A stretch of 64,000 bases of DNA from Aegilops tauschii subsp. strangulata (GCF_002575655.3 NC_053039.3:224087622-224151621); one strand, 5' to 3'. Numbered from the stretch's first letter, positions 44,174 to 56,876 are shown. Notes: generated from the sequence alone by a model not told the origin. Numbers and translations: made by a program.

Positions 44174-47100
44174 CTATTAATAACCCAGGGTGAAGAATAA
44201 ATAATTCTTCACCCCGATCGATCGACCGAGCCAGACCATGCCTCCAGCCAAGGCACCATTTTGCGATTGGGGAAAAGCTAACCCACTGTCCCTTGCTGGA
44301 AAAATATATTGAGGTTGAAGTAATTTTACGTTTCAAGCGTTGCCTCGAACACAGCCCCACCTCCCCGTCCTTTTCTAAACTGCTGCAAACATTTATTTTT
44401 TAAGAAAAAGAGTGGCGAACCGTATCGGGAGTATTGGCGGCGCACGGCGGCGCCGTGGTTGGTGATGGCGTTGAAGTTTCAGCCCGTGCTGCTCGGTGGC
44501 AGTGGTGGCCTCGGCGGTGTGGTGACCTCTCTGGGTTCCTCGATGCAGTGCTGCGGGGCTGCACCGCTCTGCACTGGCAATAGCGGTCTACGACGGCGTC
44601 ATGGGAGCTCTCGACACTCTGATGCATTGCCAAGAATTATGCCCCTGTATTTCTCCTCCCTTTTCTCCCAAACTAGAATTCTTACTTTCCCTATGGAACT
44701 TAGGCGTATTGACTTGCCAAATGCGGCGGCTGCTATGGTGCTAGGTTTTGGCCTTTCTCAGAGTCGGCGCAGGTTGTTGCATCCGTACACGAAGTTTTAC
44801 TCGTTTCAATTTGGCTGCACAAATTTTAGTACGGGCCTTCACCGGATTTGATGTTGGGGACAAATCAAGAGCTTCTCTTTAGATCTAGCCTACAGATGCT
44901 CCCAGTCCTCCTACTAAGCTCCTATTTTCAATAAATAGTTTACATTCAACGGTTTGTGTCTGATGAATCCTCCGTTTAGAGTCCCCATATGTTGCATGTT
45001 CTAATAAATAGCCATGTTTCTTCTTTATTATGAATAAACTCCATCTTTTTTCCTTGGAGCTCCACTATTTTGGATGAATTGGACTGTCCCCTGCTACTGA
45101 AAAGTACCATGTCCGGCCATTTAAACTTAGAATCGAATCGGGGTGCTGCTACTGTATTAGGCTGATCATCCAAACATTGTGAATCTACTCTGTTGCACAA
45201 GAAGGCATAGTAAGAAACCGGGAAGGGTGGCACCCCAATAAGAAGCACAAATCATTTAAGCCCAAGTAACCGTGATCTCAGTGCACAATATCATTGCCTT
45301 GGTGGTAGTGAGTATAATGTTTTGTTAGTTCAGTTAGTCGAATCACTGCCATTGGGGCTGACCATACCTTGAATTGATCAAAATTTGAACCTTTCGGTTA
45401 CCTCATATTGCTAAAGGACACAAATGTGACTTTTCTTAAACTTTAATCGTCGTCATAAAATTATGGATTTTCACTTTGACCGGAAGTTGTTGAGAGTATC
45501 TGTGGAAGGCTTCAGAACTTTTCTCTAGGTGCAGTCCAGAACACTAGTGAGACATGGTAGCAACTACAAAAAAAATAGGATGCAGGATCACATTTTCTAT
45601 TTCCAATTCATGGTGCATTTGTAGCTCTTTGTCAACTCTATGAAAGCACTGCATACACCTGCAGTACACTGAACTTTTTCAGGTTTGGTTATCATTTTTT
45701 TACATTGTGCTTCAGTCGAGTAATGAATGGTTAAGTGCCTATTTTTGCTACTTTTGATCTGTTGATACACATTGGACAGAACGATATAGCTGGCACGCTC
45801 CTATTCTCTTTATTCAGAATGACATCCAATGAACTTGAGGTTACACTAGAATTTGTGTGACTAACAGCTACTCCTGGGAGGATTGCGTGTTTCAGAATGA
45901 AGATGCATGATTATGTGCTTCAGAATGAAGATGCATGATTATGTGTTTCAGGAGCTGCTAGTCGTACCATAGAAGCAATGAATGAACCTTCTCGCTATTT
46001 TCATTTCAAGTGCAATAATCTGCTGGAGGTGTTTTCCATTCAGAAAAGTGAAGTTTTGCACCCTGCACGTGTGCAGATGTATTCTGGAAAGAAGAAAAGC
46101 ATACCCAGTAAGATGCAATCCTTGCCATTTTACTGAGCAAGTTCATTCATATTATTTTTAGGTCCTCCTTGACAATGTATTTGATCAATTGTCTAAAAAA
46201 TTCCTGGATTGTGAGAGTAAAATAAAGTACGTTCAGAATACTGTTCTTGATTCAGTAAAAACAATTACCTAGTTTAACCCCAGATATTGTGTTAAAGAAC
46301 ATACACTGACAATAAGGATTGAACTTCTCATAATGGTAATGATGAGTGTGCAAGGACTATTAAGGTCATATAGGTCTAATTAAAATTATCACAGAAAGGA
46401 GAGGCGGAAGCTGAGCTCTGCTCTTTTTCTGCCCGGGAGAGAACTGTTTTTCTCCTTAAAACCTGCACTTCTTATTGGTTTTATAGGAAAAAAAATCTAT
46501 GGCTCTATTGATTGTAGGTTGTTTAGTAGTGCACTACTAGTACCATGCCATACCATTGGTTTGGACTGATCAAAGGAAAGTTAAAGGTCAGTTAAATAAA
46601 TGCCGCTACTGTACTCGCACATCTTATATGTCATTTAGATTTGTACACACTTCGTAAAAGTGTGAGGCAAACTCTTCCATCTGACGTTGTTGTTAAACAG
46701 GTAGTAGAGAACAAAGTAGTCAGGCTTCGACCAGATGTCCAACACCTCCAGAACCTTGATTGGTGTCTTTCAAAAAGAAACTTTATTGGTTATCGTACAT
46801 GCCTAAACTCTATTCTGGAAAGTATTACATGTAATCATTAGTTCTATGAGAGTATGGAGATTGAATTTGCTATATTGCAGTCTGGAGCATACTTCTTTCC
46901 ATGTGCATATAGGCTTTATGTGACTAATCACCCTATCACAAGTTCTTCTAGTATTTGGATGGATCCTCTAAGATAATTCTGATTTAAGTAAATATCATCA
47001 ATCCACCTAATGGGAGAAGCTTTATATTTAGGTCGATCAAAACATTTTCTTTGAATCTACTTGCCTTAATCTACTATCTTTTTACAGCAACATTCCGACC

Positions 47101-48501
47101 TATATCTGTGAATTTTTGTAGCTCCTTTATTTCAACAGTAATGATTCACTAAGCTCCTATCTTACCACATGTTCCGTTTTATTCTCCGCATTTTAGATAT
47201 AGCACCCCCTATTCACCAAGCTCCTAGCACCCTGTGTTTTTAGATCAAGCCATTCTTCCGCAAAAAATAATTGAATTGTTGGTCTGAAACCAAAATATTT
47301 TTGAAAGAAACTGAATTGTACTACTACTATCTGCTCATTTTCTACAATCTACACTACTACAGCAGGTGGTACATGCCAGAGAACATATTGTTTATAACTT
47401 GGATCACGTGTTGTTATTTTCGTTCGTAGCATTCATGATTTGAGTCCCTGTAAAAGTATCTGAAAGACTAAAAGAGAACATATTTTTGATAAATGATGTG
47501 TAATGCCAGAACAGTTGCACACTTGCTTCCTATACTAATCAGTTTTTACATTGTAGGTAGCTCATCTATAAGTACCCTGATAACAGTAGACTGATATTAA
47601 TACATTTGAAAATATGGAAAAACACAAAGATCTTTGACAGCACAGTTATGCTGAGAGGAGTTTCAATCTAGGAGAGCTGCAGGCGGGTTGTCTTCTTTCT
47701 GAATCATATTTTTGTTGCTTTCTCCCTACTCGAACTGTATTGGAGTTCTCTCTGGAGTGTTGTGTAATCAGCTCTGAGGTCATGAGTAGAGTTCCAGTTC
47801 TGTTTTTTCTCAAGAGTTGACCCTGTAAATACTAGCTCCATGTTTCTTAGAGATTATCTATAAATTATTCCCTCTATTTCAATATAGTTCGGCGATAGGC
47901 CCTTCGAGGTAAAACTACTCCATATATATATATTAAAGAAGTCAATGTGAGGTTATTGGAAATTTTAGTCACTAGTCGAGGAAGAAACTTTTGAATAATC
48001 AAGGATGCAATTCCTTGAATGGTACCTCCAAATAAATTTCCAAATGAGAATTTACTACATCAAATCCATGGCGCCTAATGAACAGGTCTAGATAAAAATA
48101 GAGGTAAAGGAGAGAGTATGCATTACTATCTCGTTGTTTTTCTCGAAGCAGAAAATATCTTTTTAAAGAAGCCGATCAGATGCAGATAGAAAGGGTCTTG
48201 CGATGCAGGGAGCTCGTGCAGATATAGGTAGTATAGTCTACGAGGTAATTTTACCTCGCAAACCTATTGTTTCTTTCGGCAGTGGTTCAGTCTGCGAACA
48301 CTGCATGTGCTGTAACTTACTTTGCATGCGTGAGGAAAATTTACCTCACAAGCCTTGTTTCTTACGGCAGTGCTCCATAGTACGTTTCCTTCTCCCTGTT
48401 GTAATCTTACAACGGGTGTTTTTATTACTTACATTTTTAAGTTCTGGCCGTAGGGTGGCTGGGGTGAGGAATAAGAATTCCTCACCCAGGGTGATGAATA
48501 G
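44174..48501. mobile_element. 4.3-kb DNA insert with ~42-bp terminal inverted repeats in gag of F
   Basis: The left end CTATTAATAACCCAGGGTGA and the reverse complement of the right end CTATTCATCACCCTGGGTGA align over ~42 bp (about 80% by eye, to ATTC(T/C)TCACCCC). Each end is itself a palindrome of the form GGGTGA(A/G)GAAT...ATTC(T/C)TCACCC. No target duplication is clear, and 48502-48552 matches neither the gag nor the insert with certainty. The interior has no transposase. It contains GC-rich sequence at 44400-44660 with a 130-codon frame (44459-44851) of no recognised family, and long AT-rich intron-like sequence, so gene-fragment capture is possible. The superfamily is undetermined (Mutator, hAT or foldback are options). 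Confidence 0.55.
45896..45951 (+). repeat. 28-bp direct duplication
   Basis: TTCAGAATGAAGATGCATGA followed by TTATGTG(C/T) occurs twice in succession. It is a recent-looking tandem duplication in the noncoding interior of the DNA insert. Confidence 0.8.
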
Positions 48502-48552
48502 CGCGACCCTATGAGCTCTCGCACTAGCACCCATATCAAGCTTGGGGGAGGA

Positions 48553-49653
48553 GAAAGTATCGCTCAAACTTGGGGGAGGCTTAAGTCAATGTTATATTCA
48601 TGCCCCAATCATGAGCTCTCAAGAGAAATTATTATTCAAAAAATTTATGCCCGACTTTCTCTCAATAATCGCTCCATGCTCGATACTTCTTGTACTGGTT
48701 CCTTTATGATGAAGACTATTGAATTCAGATGGGATTTATTGGAAAGAATTAAACTCAACTCTGGAGATTGGGAACTCGACGAAGGTAAGGAGTCGAGTAT
48801 AACACCTAAGTTTGATTGTGTTAAATCTTTTATGGATACCGATGCTTTTCATGAATTTAGCACTAAATATGGACTTGACTATGAGATAGTAGCTTCTTTC
48901 TATGAATCCTTTGCTACTCATGTTGATCTCCCTAAGGAGAAGTGGTTTAAATATCATCCTCCCATTGAACTAAAGGTAGTTGAACCTATTAAAGTTGAAG
49001 AAAAGACTATCACTTATAATGTTGATCCTGTTGTTCCTACCGCTTATATTGAGAAACCACATTTCCCTACTAGAATAAAGGATCATGCTAAAGCTTCAAT
49101 TGTGGTTCGTAAGAGTAATACTAGAACATCTACACCCCCTGAGCAAATTAAAGTTGAACCTAGTATTGCTATGGTTAAAGATCTCTTGGTCGATAATATT
49201 AATGGGCATGTTATTTACTTCTGTGATGAAGCTGCTAGAATTGCTAGACCCGATACTAAAAATAAACATAGACCTATTGTAGGCATGCCTATTATTTCTG
49301 TTAAAATAGGAGATCATTGTTATCATGGCTTATGTGATATGGGTGCTAGTGTGAGTGCAATACCTCATTCTTTATACGAAGAAATTATGCATGATATTGC
49401 ACCTGCTGAGTTAGAAGGTATTGATGTTACAATTAAGCTTGCCAATAGAGATACTATTTCACCAGTTGGGATTGTTAGAGATGTTGAAGTCTTGTGTGGA
49501 AAAGTTAAATATCCTACTGATTTTCTTGTTCTTGGTTCCCAACAAGATGAGTTTTGTCCCATTATATTTGGTAGACCCTTCTTGAATACTGTTAATGCTA
49601 AGATAGATTGCAAAAAGGATGTTGTTACTATTGGCTTAGGGGATGTCTCATGA
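48553..49653 (+). pseudogene. Gag C-terminal part and protease of element F
   Basis: The open frame that contains this (ATG at 48511) begins in insert-flank sequence; gag homology starts with ESIAQTWGRL at about 48553. It continues through RSMLDTSCTGSF...FRWDLLERI and an extended region rich in Pro and Lys, with no CCHC knuckle. The protease has GLCDMGASVSAIPHSLY (Asp-Met-Gly-Ala in place of Asp-Ser/Thr-Gly-Ala) near residue 273 of the frame and FCPIIFGRPFLNT near its end. A 2-base loss around 49643 shifts the frame and it stops at 49653. In-phase homology then continues to about 50000 in other frames. Confidence 0.82.
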
Positions 49654-50018
49654 TTTTAATTTTGCTAAATTTCATAGACAACCCCATGATAAAGAATTGC
49701 CTAGTAAAGATGAAATTATTGGTCTTGCTTCTATTGTCGTGCCTCCTAACGACCCTTTAGAACAATATTTGCTAGACCATGAAATGATATGTTTATGATG
49801 AAAGAAGGGAAATAGATGAAGTATTCTTTAAACAGGGACCTATTTTGAAACACAACTTCCCTGTTGAAATTCTAGGGGATCCTCCTCCACCCAAGGGTGA
49901 TCCCGTGTTTGAGCTTAAACTATTACCTGATACTCATAAATATTCTTATCTTGATGAAAAGAAGATATATCCTGTTATTATTAGTGCTAACCTTTCAGAG
50001 TAGGAAGAAGAGAAATTA
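49654..50018 (+). pseudogene. Protease-RT linker of element F, frame-shifted
   Basis: Conceptual reading across frames keeps the linker homology (HDFNFAKF, then EIDEVFFKQGPILKHN, then DPVFELKLLPDT). It needs two frame changes, around 49643 and 49780, and has a TAG at 50001-50003 that is in frame with the RT start. There is no separate gene here. Confidence 0.7.
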
Positions 50019-50600
50019 TTGAAAACTCTAAAGAAGCACTGTGCTGCTATTGGATATACTCTTGATGATCTTATGGGCATTAGTCCCACTCTATGCCAGC
50101 ACAAAATAAAATTGGAGAAAGACGCTAAACCGGTTGTTGATCACCAACGACGGTTAAATCCTAAGATGAAAGAACTGGTAAGGAAAGAAATACTAAAGCT
50201 TCTGGATGCAGGTATAATTTATCCTGTCGCTGATAGTCAGTGGGTAAGTCCTGTCCATTGTGTCCCTAAGAAGGGAGGTATTACTATTGTTCCTAATGAT
50301 AAAGATGAATTGATCCCACAAAGAATTGTTACAGGTTATAGAATGGTAATTGATTTCCGCAAACTAAATAAAGATACTAAAAATGATCATTACCCTTTAC
50401 CTTTTATTGATCAAATGCTAGAAAGATTATCCAAACATACACATTTTTGCTTTCTAGACGGTTATTCTGGTTTCTCTCAAATACCTGTGTCAAAAGAGGA
50501 TCAAGAAAAGACCACTTTTACTTGCCCTTTCGGTACCTTTGCTTATAGACGTGTGCCTTTTGGTTTATGCAATGCACCTGCTACCTTCAAAGATGTATGA
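50019..50600 (+). pseudogene. Reverse transcriptase N-terminal half of element F
   Basis: The frame encodes gypsy RT fingers and palm: HQRRLNPKMKELVRKEILKL, then GIIYPVADSQWVSPVHCVPKK, then YRMVIDFRKLNKDTKNDHYP with the first catalytic-region Asp, and FLDGYSGFSQIPV. It ends at [10 protein letters not shown], where a single-base loss near 50586 shifts the frame; RT continues in the next feature. The start at 50019 is only the first codon after the TAG, and the natural protein was continuous with gag-protease. Confidence 0.88.
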
Positions 50601-52240
50601 CTGCTATATTCTCTGACTTTTGTGAAAATATTGTTGAGGTTTTCATGGATGATTTCTCCGTGTATGGAACTTCTTTTGATGATTTCTTAAGCAACCTTGA
50701 TCGAGTTTTGCAGAGATGTGAAGAAACTAATCTTGTCTTAAATTGGGAGAACTGCCACTTTATGGTTAATGAAGGTATTGTCTTGGGGCATAAAATTTCT
50801 GAAAGAGGTATTGAAGTTGATAAAGCTAAAGTTGATGCTATTGAAAAGATGCCTTGTCCTAAGGACATTAAAGGTATAAGAAGTTTCCTTGGTCATGCCG
50901 GTTTTTATAGGAGGTTCATTAAGGACTTCTCAAAAAATTCTAGGCCTCTGACTAATCTCTTACAAAAAGATGTTCCTTTTGTCTTTTCTGATGATTGTGT
51001 AGAAGCATTTGAAATACTTAAGAAAGCCTTGATTTCTGCACCTATTGTTCAGCTACCTGATTGGAATTTACCCTTTGAAATTATGTGTGATGCTAGTGAT
51101 TATGTTATAGGCGTTGTTCTAGGACAAAGAGTTGATAAGAAATTAAATGTTATCCAATATGCTAGTAAAACTCTAGACAGTGCCCAGAGAAATTATGCTA
51201 CTACTGAAAAGGAATTTTTAGCAGTTGTATTTGCTTGTGATAAGTTCAGACCTTATATTGTTGATTCTAAAGTAAATGTTCACACTGATCATGCTGCTAT
51301 TAAATATCTTATGGAAAAGAAAGATGCTAAACCTAGACTTATTAGATGGGTTCTCCTACTACAAGAATTTGATTTGCATATTATAGATAGAAAGGGAGCT
51401 GAGAACCCCGTTGTAGACAACTTATCTAGGTTAGAGAATGTTCTTGATGACCCACTACCTATTGATGATAGCTTTCCTGATGAACAATTAGCCGTCATAA
51501 ATGCTTCTTGTACTGCTCCATGGTATGTTGATTATGCTAATTACATTGTTGCTAAATTTATACCACCTAGTTTCACATACCAGCAAAAGAAAAAGTTTTT
51601 CTATGATTTAAGACATTACTTCTGGGATGACCCACACCTTTATAAAGAAGGAGTAGATGGTGTTATTATACATTGTGTACCTGAGCATGAACAGGAACAG
51701 ATCCTACGCAAGTGTCACTCTGAGGCTTATGGAGGACACCACGCTGGAGATAGAACTGCACATAAGGTATTGCAATCCGGTTTTTATTGGCCTACTCTTT
51801 TCAAGGACGCCCGTAAGTTTGTCTCGTCTTGTGATGAATGTCAAATAATTGGTAATATTAGTAGACGTCAAGAAATGCCTATGAACTATTCACTTGTTAT
51901 TGAACCATTTGATGTTTGGGGCTTTGATTATATGGGACTGTTTCCTTCCTCTAATGGGTATACACATATTTTAGTTGCTATTGATTACGTTACTAAGTGG
52001 GTAGAAGCTATTCCAACTAGTAGTGCTGATCATAACACCTCTATTAAGATGCTTAAAAAAGTTATTTTTCCGAGGTTTGGAGTCCCTAGATACTTAATGA
52101 CTGATGGTGGCTCACATTTTATTCATGGTGCTTTTCGTAAAATGCTTGCTAAGTATGATGTTAATCATAGAGTTGCATCTCCATACCACCCACAATCTAT
52201 TGGTCAAGTAGAATTGAGTAATAGAGAGAGATCAAATTAA
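50589..52240 (+). pseudogene. RT C-terminal half, RNase H and integrase core of element F
   Basis: Numbering is for the open frame that begins at the ATG at 50567; its first seven codons are out-of-frame RT sequence. RT catalytic FMDD is at residues 26-29, then [18 protein letters not shown] of the thumb. RNase H follows, with [17 protein letters not shown] near 170 and [11 protein letters not shown] near 240. The integrase zinc domain is [20 protein letters not shown] (383 on) with SCDEC near 421. The integrase core has Asp in VWGFDYMG (~450), Asp in LMTDGGSHF (~512) and Glu in GQVELSN (~548), so the D-D-E set is kept. The frame ends at 52240 after a 2-base gain in a GA run near 52225. This is the least damaged enzyme block in the window. 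Confidence 0.92.
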
Positions 52241-52242
52241 TT

Positions 52243-52860
52243 TTGCAAAAGATTATTAATAGATCTAGAAATAATTGGTCCAATAAACTTGATGATGCAT
52301 TATGGGCCTATAGAACTGCATATAAAAATCCTATGGGTATGTCTCCATATAAAATGGTTTATGGAAAAGCATGTCACTTACCTCTCGAACTAGAACATAA
52401 GGCATATTGGGCCATTAAAGAGCTCAATTATGATTTCAAACTTGCCAGTGACAAGAGACTATTTGACATTATCTCACTTGATGAGTGGAGAACCCAAGCC
52501 TATGAGAATGCCAAACTGTTTAAAGAAAAAGCTAAAAGATGGCATGACAAAAGGATACAAAAGCGTGAGTTTAATGTAGGTGATTATGTTTTGCTATACA
52601 ACTCTCGTTTAAGATTTTTTGCAGGAAAACTCCTCTCTAAATGGGAAGGTCCTTACGTTATCGCGGAGGTTTATCGTTCCGGTGCCATAAAAATCAACAA
52701 CTTCGAAGGCACGAATCCGAAGGTGGTGAACGGTCAAAGAATCAAACATTATATCTCAGGTAATCCCATAAATGTTGAAACCAATGTTATTGATACCGTA
52801 ACCCCGGAGGAGTACATAAGGGACACTTTCCAAAACGTTTCATACTCCGAAAAGGAATAA
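52243..52860 (+). pseudogene. Integrase C-terminal part of element F
   Basis: This frame continues integrase after the frameshift, with [20 protein letters not shown], the conserved [18 protein letters not shown], and a basic C-terminal domain with [29 protein letters not shown] and INNFEGTN. The last of these is the GPY/F-type module of gypsy integrases. It ends with a natural stop at 52858-52860, so it marks the true end of pol. Confidence 0.9.
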
Positions 52861-53187
52861 GTATGTGGTACGGTAAGTAAGCCGACTCCAAAACAGTCCT
52901 AATAGCAATTTTTCTCTGTTTTGGAATATTTAAGAAAATAGGAAAATAAGAAGTAGTTCGGGAAGGACTCGAGGCATCCACGAGGGTGGAGGGCGCGCCC
53001 TACCCCCCTGGGCACGCCCCCTCCCTCGTGGGCACCTCGTGTGCCCTTCGAACTCTGTTTTCTTGCATGATACTTCTTTTGGTCAGTAAAAATTCATTAT
53101 ATAATCTCCCGAAGGTTTTGACCACCGCACCACGAAAATATCCTCTGCTTTTGTTTCGAGCTATTTTTCTGACAGATCTAAATCACC
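52861..53187 (+). promoter_or_regulatory. Pol-to-ORF3 spacer of F with an LTR-like GC-rich dyad block
   Basis: The spacer holds a block at about 52972-53050 (CATCCACGAGGGTGGAGGGC, GGGCGCGCCCTACCCCCCTG, CCCTCGTGGGCACC). It is clearly related to the block in F's own LTRs (42415-42500, 55605-55690), including the order of the half-sites. About 45 bp farther on is CATTATATAATC (53095-53106), a TATA-like stretch some 80-90 bp before the ORF3 ATG. This could drive or splice a separate mRNA for ORF3, but that role is inference. Confidence 0.45.
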
Positions 53188-53709
53188 ATGACGTCTTCAA
53201 GCGCCCCCAAGGACAATTTTTTTGAGAAGGTCATCAACCCCTACCTCATGGAGGTGCTGCAACACCCTCAAACCATTGAGATGCGTGAGGGGGTGATGCA
53301 CATCCGTGATGTTGAGGGACCAAGGAGGACTGGAAGTGTGGAGACAAGACTTGAAGCAATGGAGCAACAAGTTTTCAAGTGCCAGGGGATGGTGGAACGC
53401 GGACTCAACACCAACCACATGATGATCGCGGAGTTCACCAACAACCACAAGCTGGATGCCAAGAACATTGGGGAGACCATCTTCAAGCTTCACGAGAAAA
53501 TCAAGCACCTCCAAGCCCAGATCTATGACCTGCAAAACCAGAACTGTGAGTATGAATATAGATTCAAGAGGATGAGTTTGGCTGTAGATTTGAGGATCCC
53601 GGAGACTCGATCATCCTTCTATGATGGGGAGACTATGCCTTGGAAGATGGACGACAAGCCCAGATCATCAACAACTCCATCATCACCACCGCCGAGGAAA
53701 GAGACATAA
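53188..53709 (+). CDS. Coiled-coil ORF after pol of element F (env position), function unknown
   Basis: This is an intact 173-codon ORF from the ATG at 53188 to the TAA at 53707-53709. The N-terminal half has NPYLMEVLQHPQTIEMREGV. The middle has long heptad-like stretches, VETRLEAMEQQVFKCQGMVE and IFKLHEKIKHLQAQIYDLQN, that predict a coiled coil. The C-terminal tail is Pro/Ser-rich (SSTTPSSPPPRKE). There is no signal peptide or membrane segment, so it is not an envelope glycoprotein despite its position. Athila relatives often carry an extra ORF here, and its role is not established. It is the only undamaged frame of element F. An AGCTTGGGGGAGG tract follows its stop at 53745-53757. Confidence 0.7.
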   Translation: MTSSSAPKDNFFEKVINPYLMEVLQHPQTIEMREGVMHIRDVEGPRRTGSVETRLEAMEQQVFKCQGMVERGLNTNHMMIAEFTNNHKLDAKNIGETIFKLHEKIKHLQAQIYDLQNQNCEYEYRFKRMSLAVDLRIPETRSSFYDGETMPWKMDDKPRSSTTPSSPPPRKET

Positions 53710-55334
<1,625 letters not shown>

Positions 55335-55348
55335 AAGCTTGGGGTAGT
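55335..55348 (+). other. Polypurine tract of element F
   Basis: AAGCTTGGGGTAGT lies directly before the 3' LTR. It matches the AAGCTTGGGG core of B and C. Confidence 0.8.
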
Positions 55349-56819
55349 TGATACGTCCATTTTGCATCATGCTTTTATATCAATATTTATTGCATTATGG
55401 GATGTTATTACACATTATGTCACAATACTTATGCCTATTCTCTCTTATTTTACAAGGTTTACATGAAGAGGGAGAATGCCGACAGCTGGAATTCTAGGCC
55501 GGAAAAGGAGCAAATATTAGAGACCTATTCTGCACAACTCCAAAAGTCCTGAAACTCCACGAATGTCAGTTTTGGAATATATTAAAAATATTGGGCAAGA
55601 AAGCACCAGAGGGGGGCCACACCATGTCCACGATGGTGGGGGGCGCGCCCCCTGCCTTGTGGGCCCCCTGGCAGGCCTCCGGTGCCCATCTTTTGCTATA
55701 TGAAGTCTTTTGCGCTGGAAAAAATAAGAAGGAAGCTTTCGGGATGAAGCGCCGCCGTCTCGAGGCGGAACCTGGCGAAACCAATCTAGGGCTCCGGCGG
55801 AGCTATTCTGCTGGGGAAACATCCCTCCGGGAGGGGGAAATCATCACCATCGTCATCACCATCGATCCTCTCATCGGGAGGGGGTCAATCTCCATCAACA
55901 TCTTCACCAGCACCATCTCATCTCAAACCCTAGTTCATCTCTTGTATCCAACCTTTGTCTCAAAACCTCAGATTGGTACCTGTGGGTTGCTAGTAGTGTT
56001 GATCACTCCTTGTAGTTTATGCTAGTTGGTTTATTTGGTGGAAGATCATATGTTCAGATCCTTTATGGATATTAATACCCCTCGGATTATGAACATGAAT
56101 ATGATTTGTGAGTAGTTACGTTTGTTCCTGAGGACATGGGAGAAGTCTTGCTATAAGTAGTCATGTGAATTTGGTATTCGTTCGATATTTTGATGAGATG
56201 TATATTGTATTTCCTCTAGTGATGTTATGTGAACGTCGACTACATGACACTTCACCATTGTTTGGGCCTAGGGGAAGGCATTGGGAAGTAATAAGTAGAT
56301 GACGGGTTGCTAGAGTGACAGAAGCTTAAACCCTAGTTTATGCGTTGCTTCGTAAGGGGCTGATTTGGATCCACATGTTTCATGCAATGGTTAGGTTTAC
56401 ATTAATACTTCTTTTGTAGTTGCGGATGCTTGCAAGAGGGGTTAATCATAAGTGGGATGCTTGTCCAAGGAAGGGCAGTACCCAAGCACCGGTCCACCCA
56501 CATATCAAATTATCAAAGTAACGAACGCGAATCATATGAGCATGATGAAAACTAGCTTGATGATAATTCCCATGTGTCATCGGGAGCGTTTTCCTTTATA
56601 TAAGAGTTTGTCCAGGCTTGTCCTTTGCTACAAAAAGGATTGGGCCACCTTGCTGCACCTTGTTTACTTTTGTTACTTGTTACCCGTTATAGATTACCTT
56701 ATCACAAACTATCTGTTACCGATAATTTCAGTGGTTGCAGAGAATACCTTACTAAAAACCGCTTGTCATTTCCTTCTGCTCCTCGTTGGGTTCGACACTC
56801 TTACTTATCGAAAGGACTA
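55349..56819 (+). repeat. 3' LTR of element F, 30 bp short at its outer end
   Basis: It begins TGATACGTCCATTTTGCATC. It is colinear with 42158-43663 up to CGAAAGGACTA and lacks the last 30 bp of the partner (TGATAGATCCCC...GTCATCA). The very next base starts the target-site copy TTGCC. Differences from the 5' LTR include a shorter GC-rich block and an extra GTCATCACCATC near 55850. Confidence 0.9.
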
Positions 56820-56824
56820 TTGCC

Positions 56825-56874
56825 CCATACGCAAAAAGGGTCGGTGCATGGATCTTTGCCAAGGGCATATGTAC
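56825..56874 (-). pseudogene. Upstream exon of the gene inside CACTA-J, upstream half (split by F)
   Basis: Minus-strand TTGCTTTTAG is a good splice acceptor, with AG at 56875-56876. The exon then reads TYALGKDPCTDPFCVWG and reaches the F insertion point, continuing in frame at 42157. This is the strongest evidence that both flanks of F belong to one gene. Confidence 0.5.
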
Positions 56875-56876
56875 CT

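Noticed and set aside
44174..48536. Helitron as an explanation for the 4.3-kb insert
   Set aside because: A TC start and a CTAG near 48536 exist, but the flanks do not show insertion between A and T, there is no proper 3' hairpin right before CTAG, and the ends share a ~42-bp inverted repeat, which Helitrons lack.
48511..48552. ATG at 48511 as the true start of a gag-protease gene in F
   Set aside because: The first ~14 codons come from sequence at the edge of the DNA insert. Gag homology starts at about 48553, and the natural start is at 43756.
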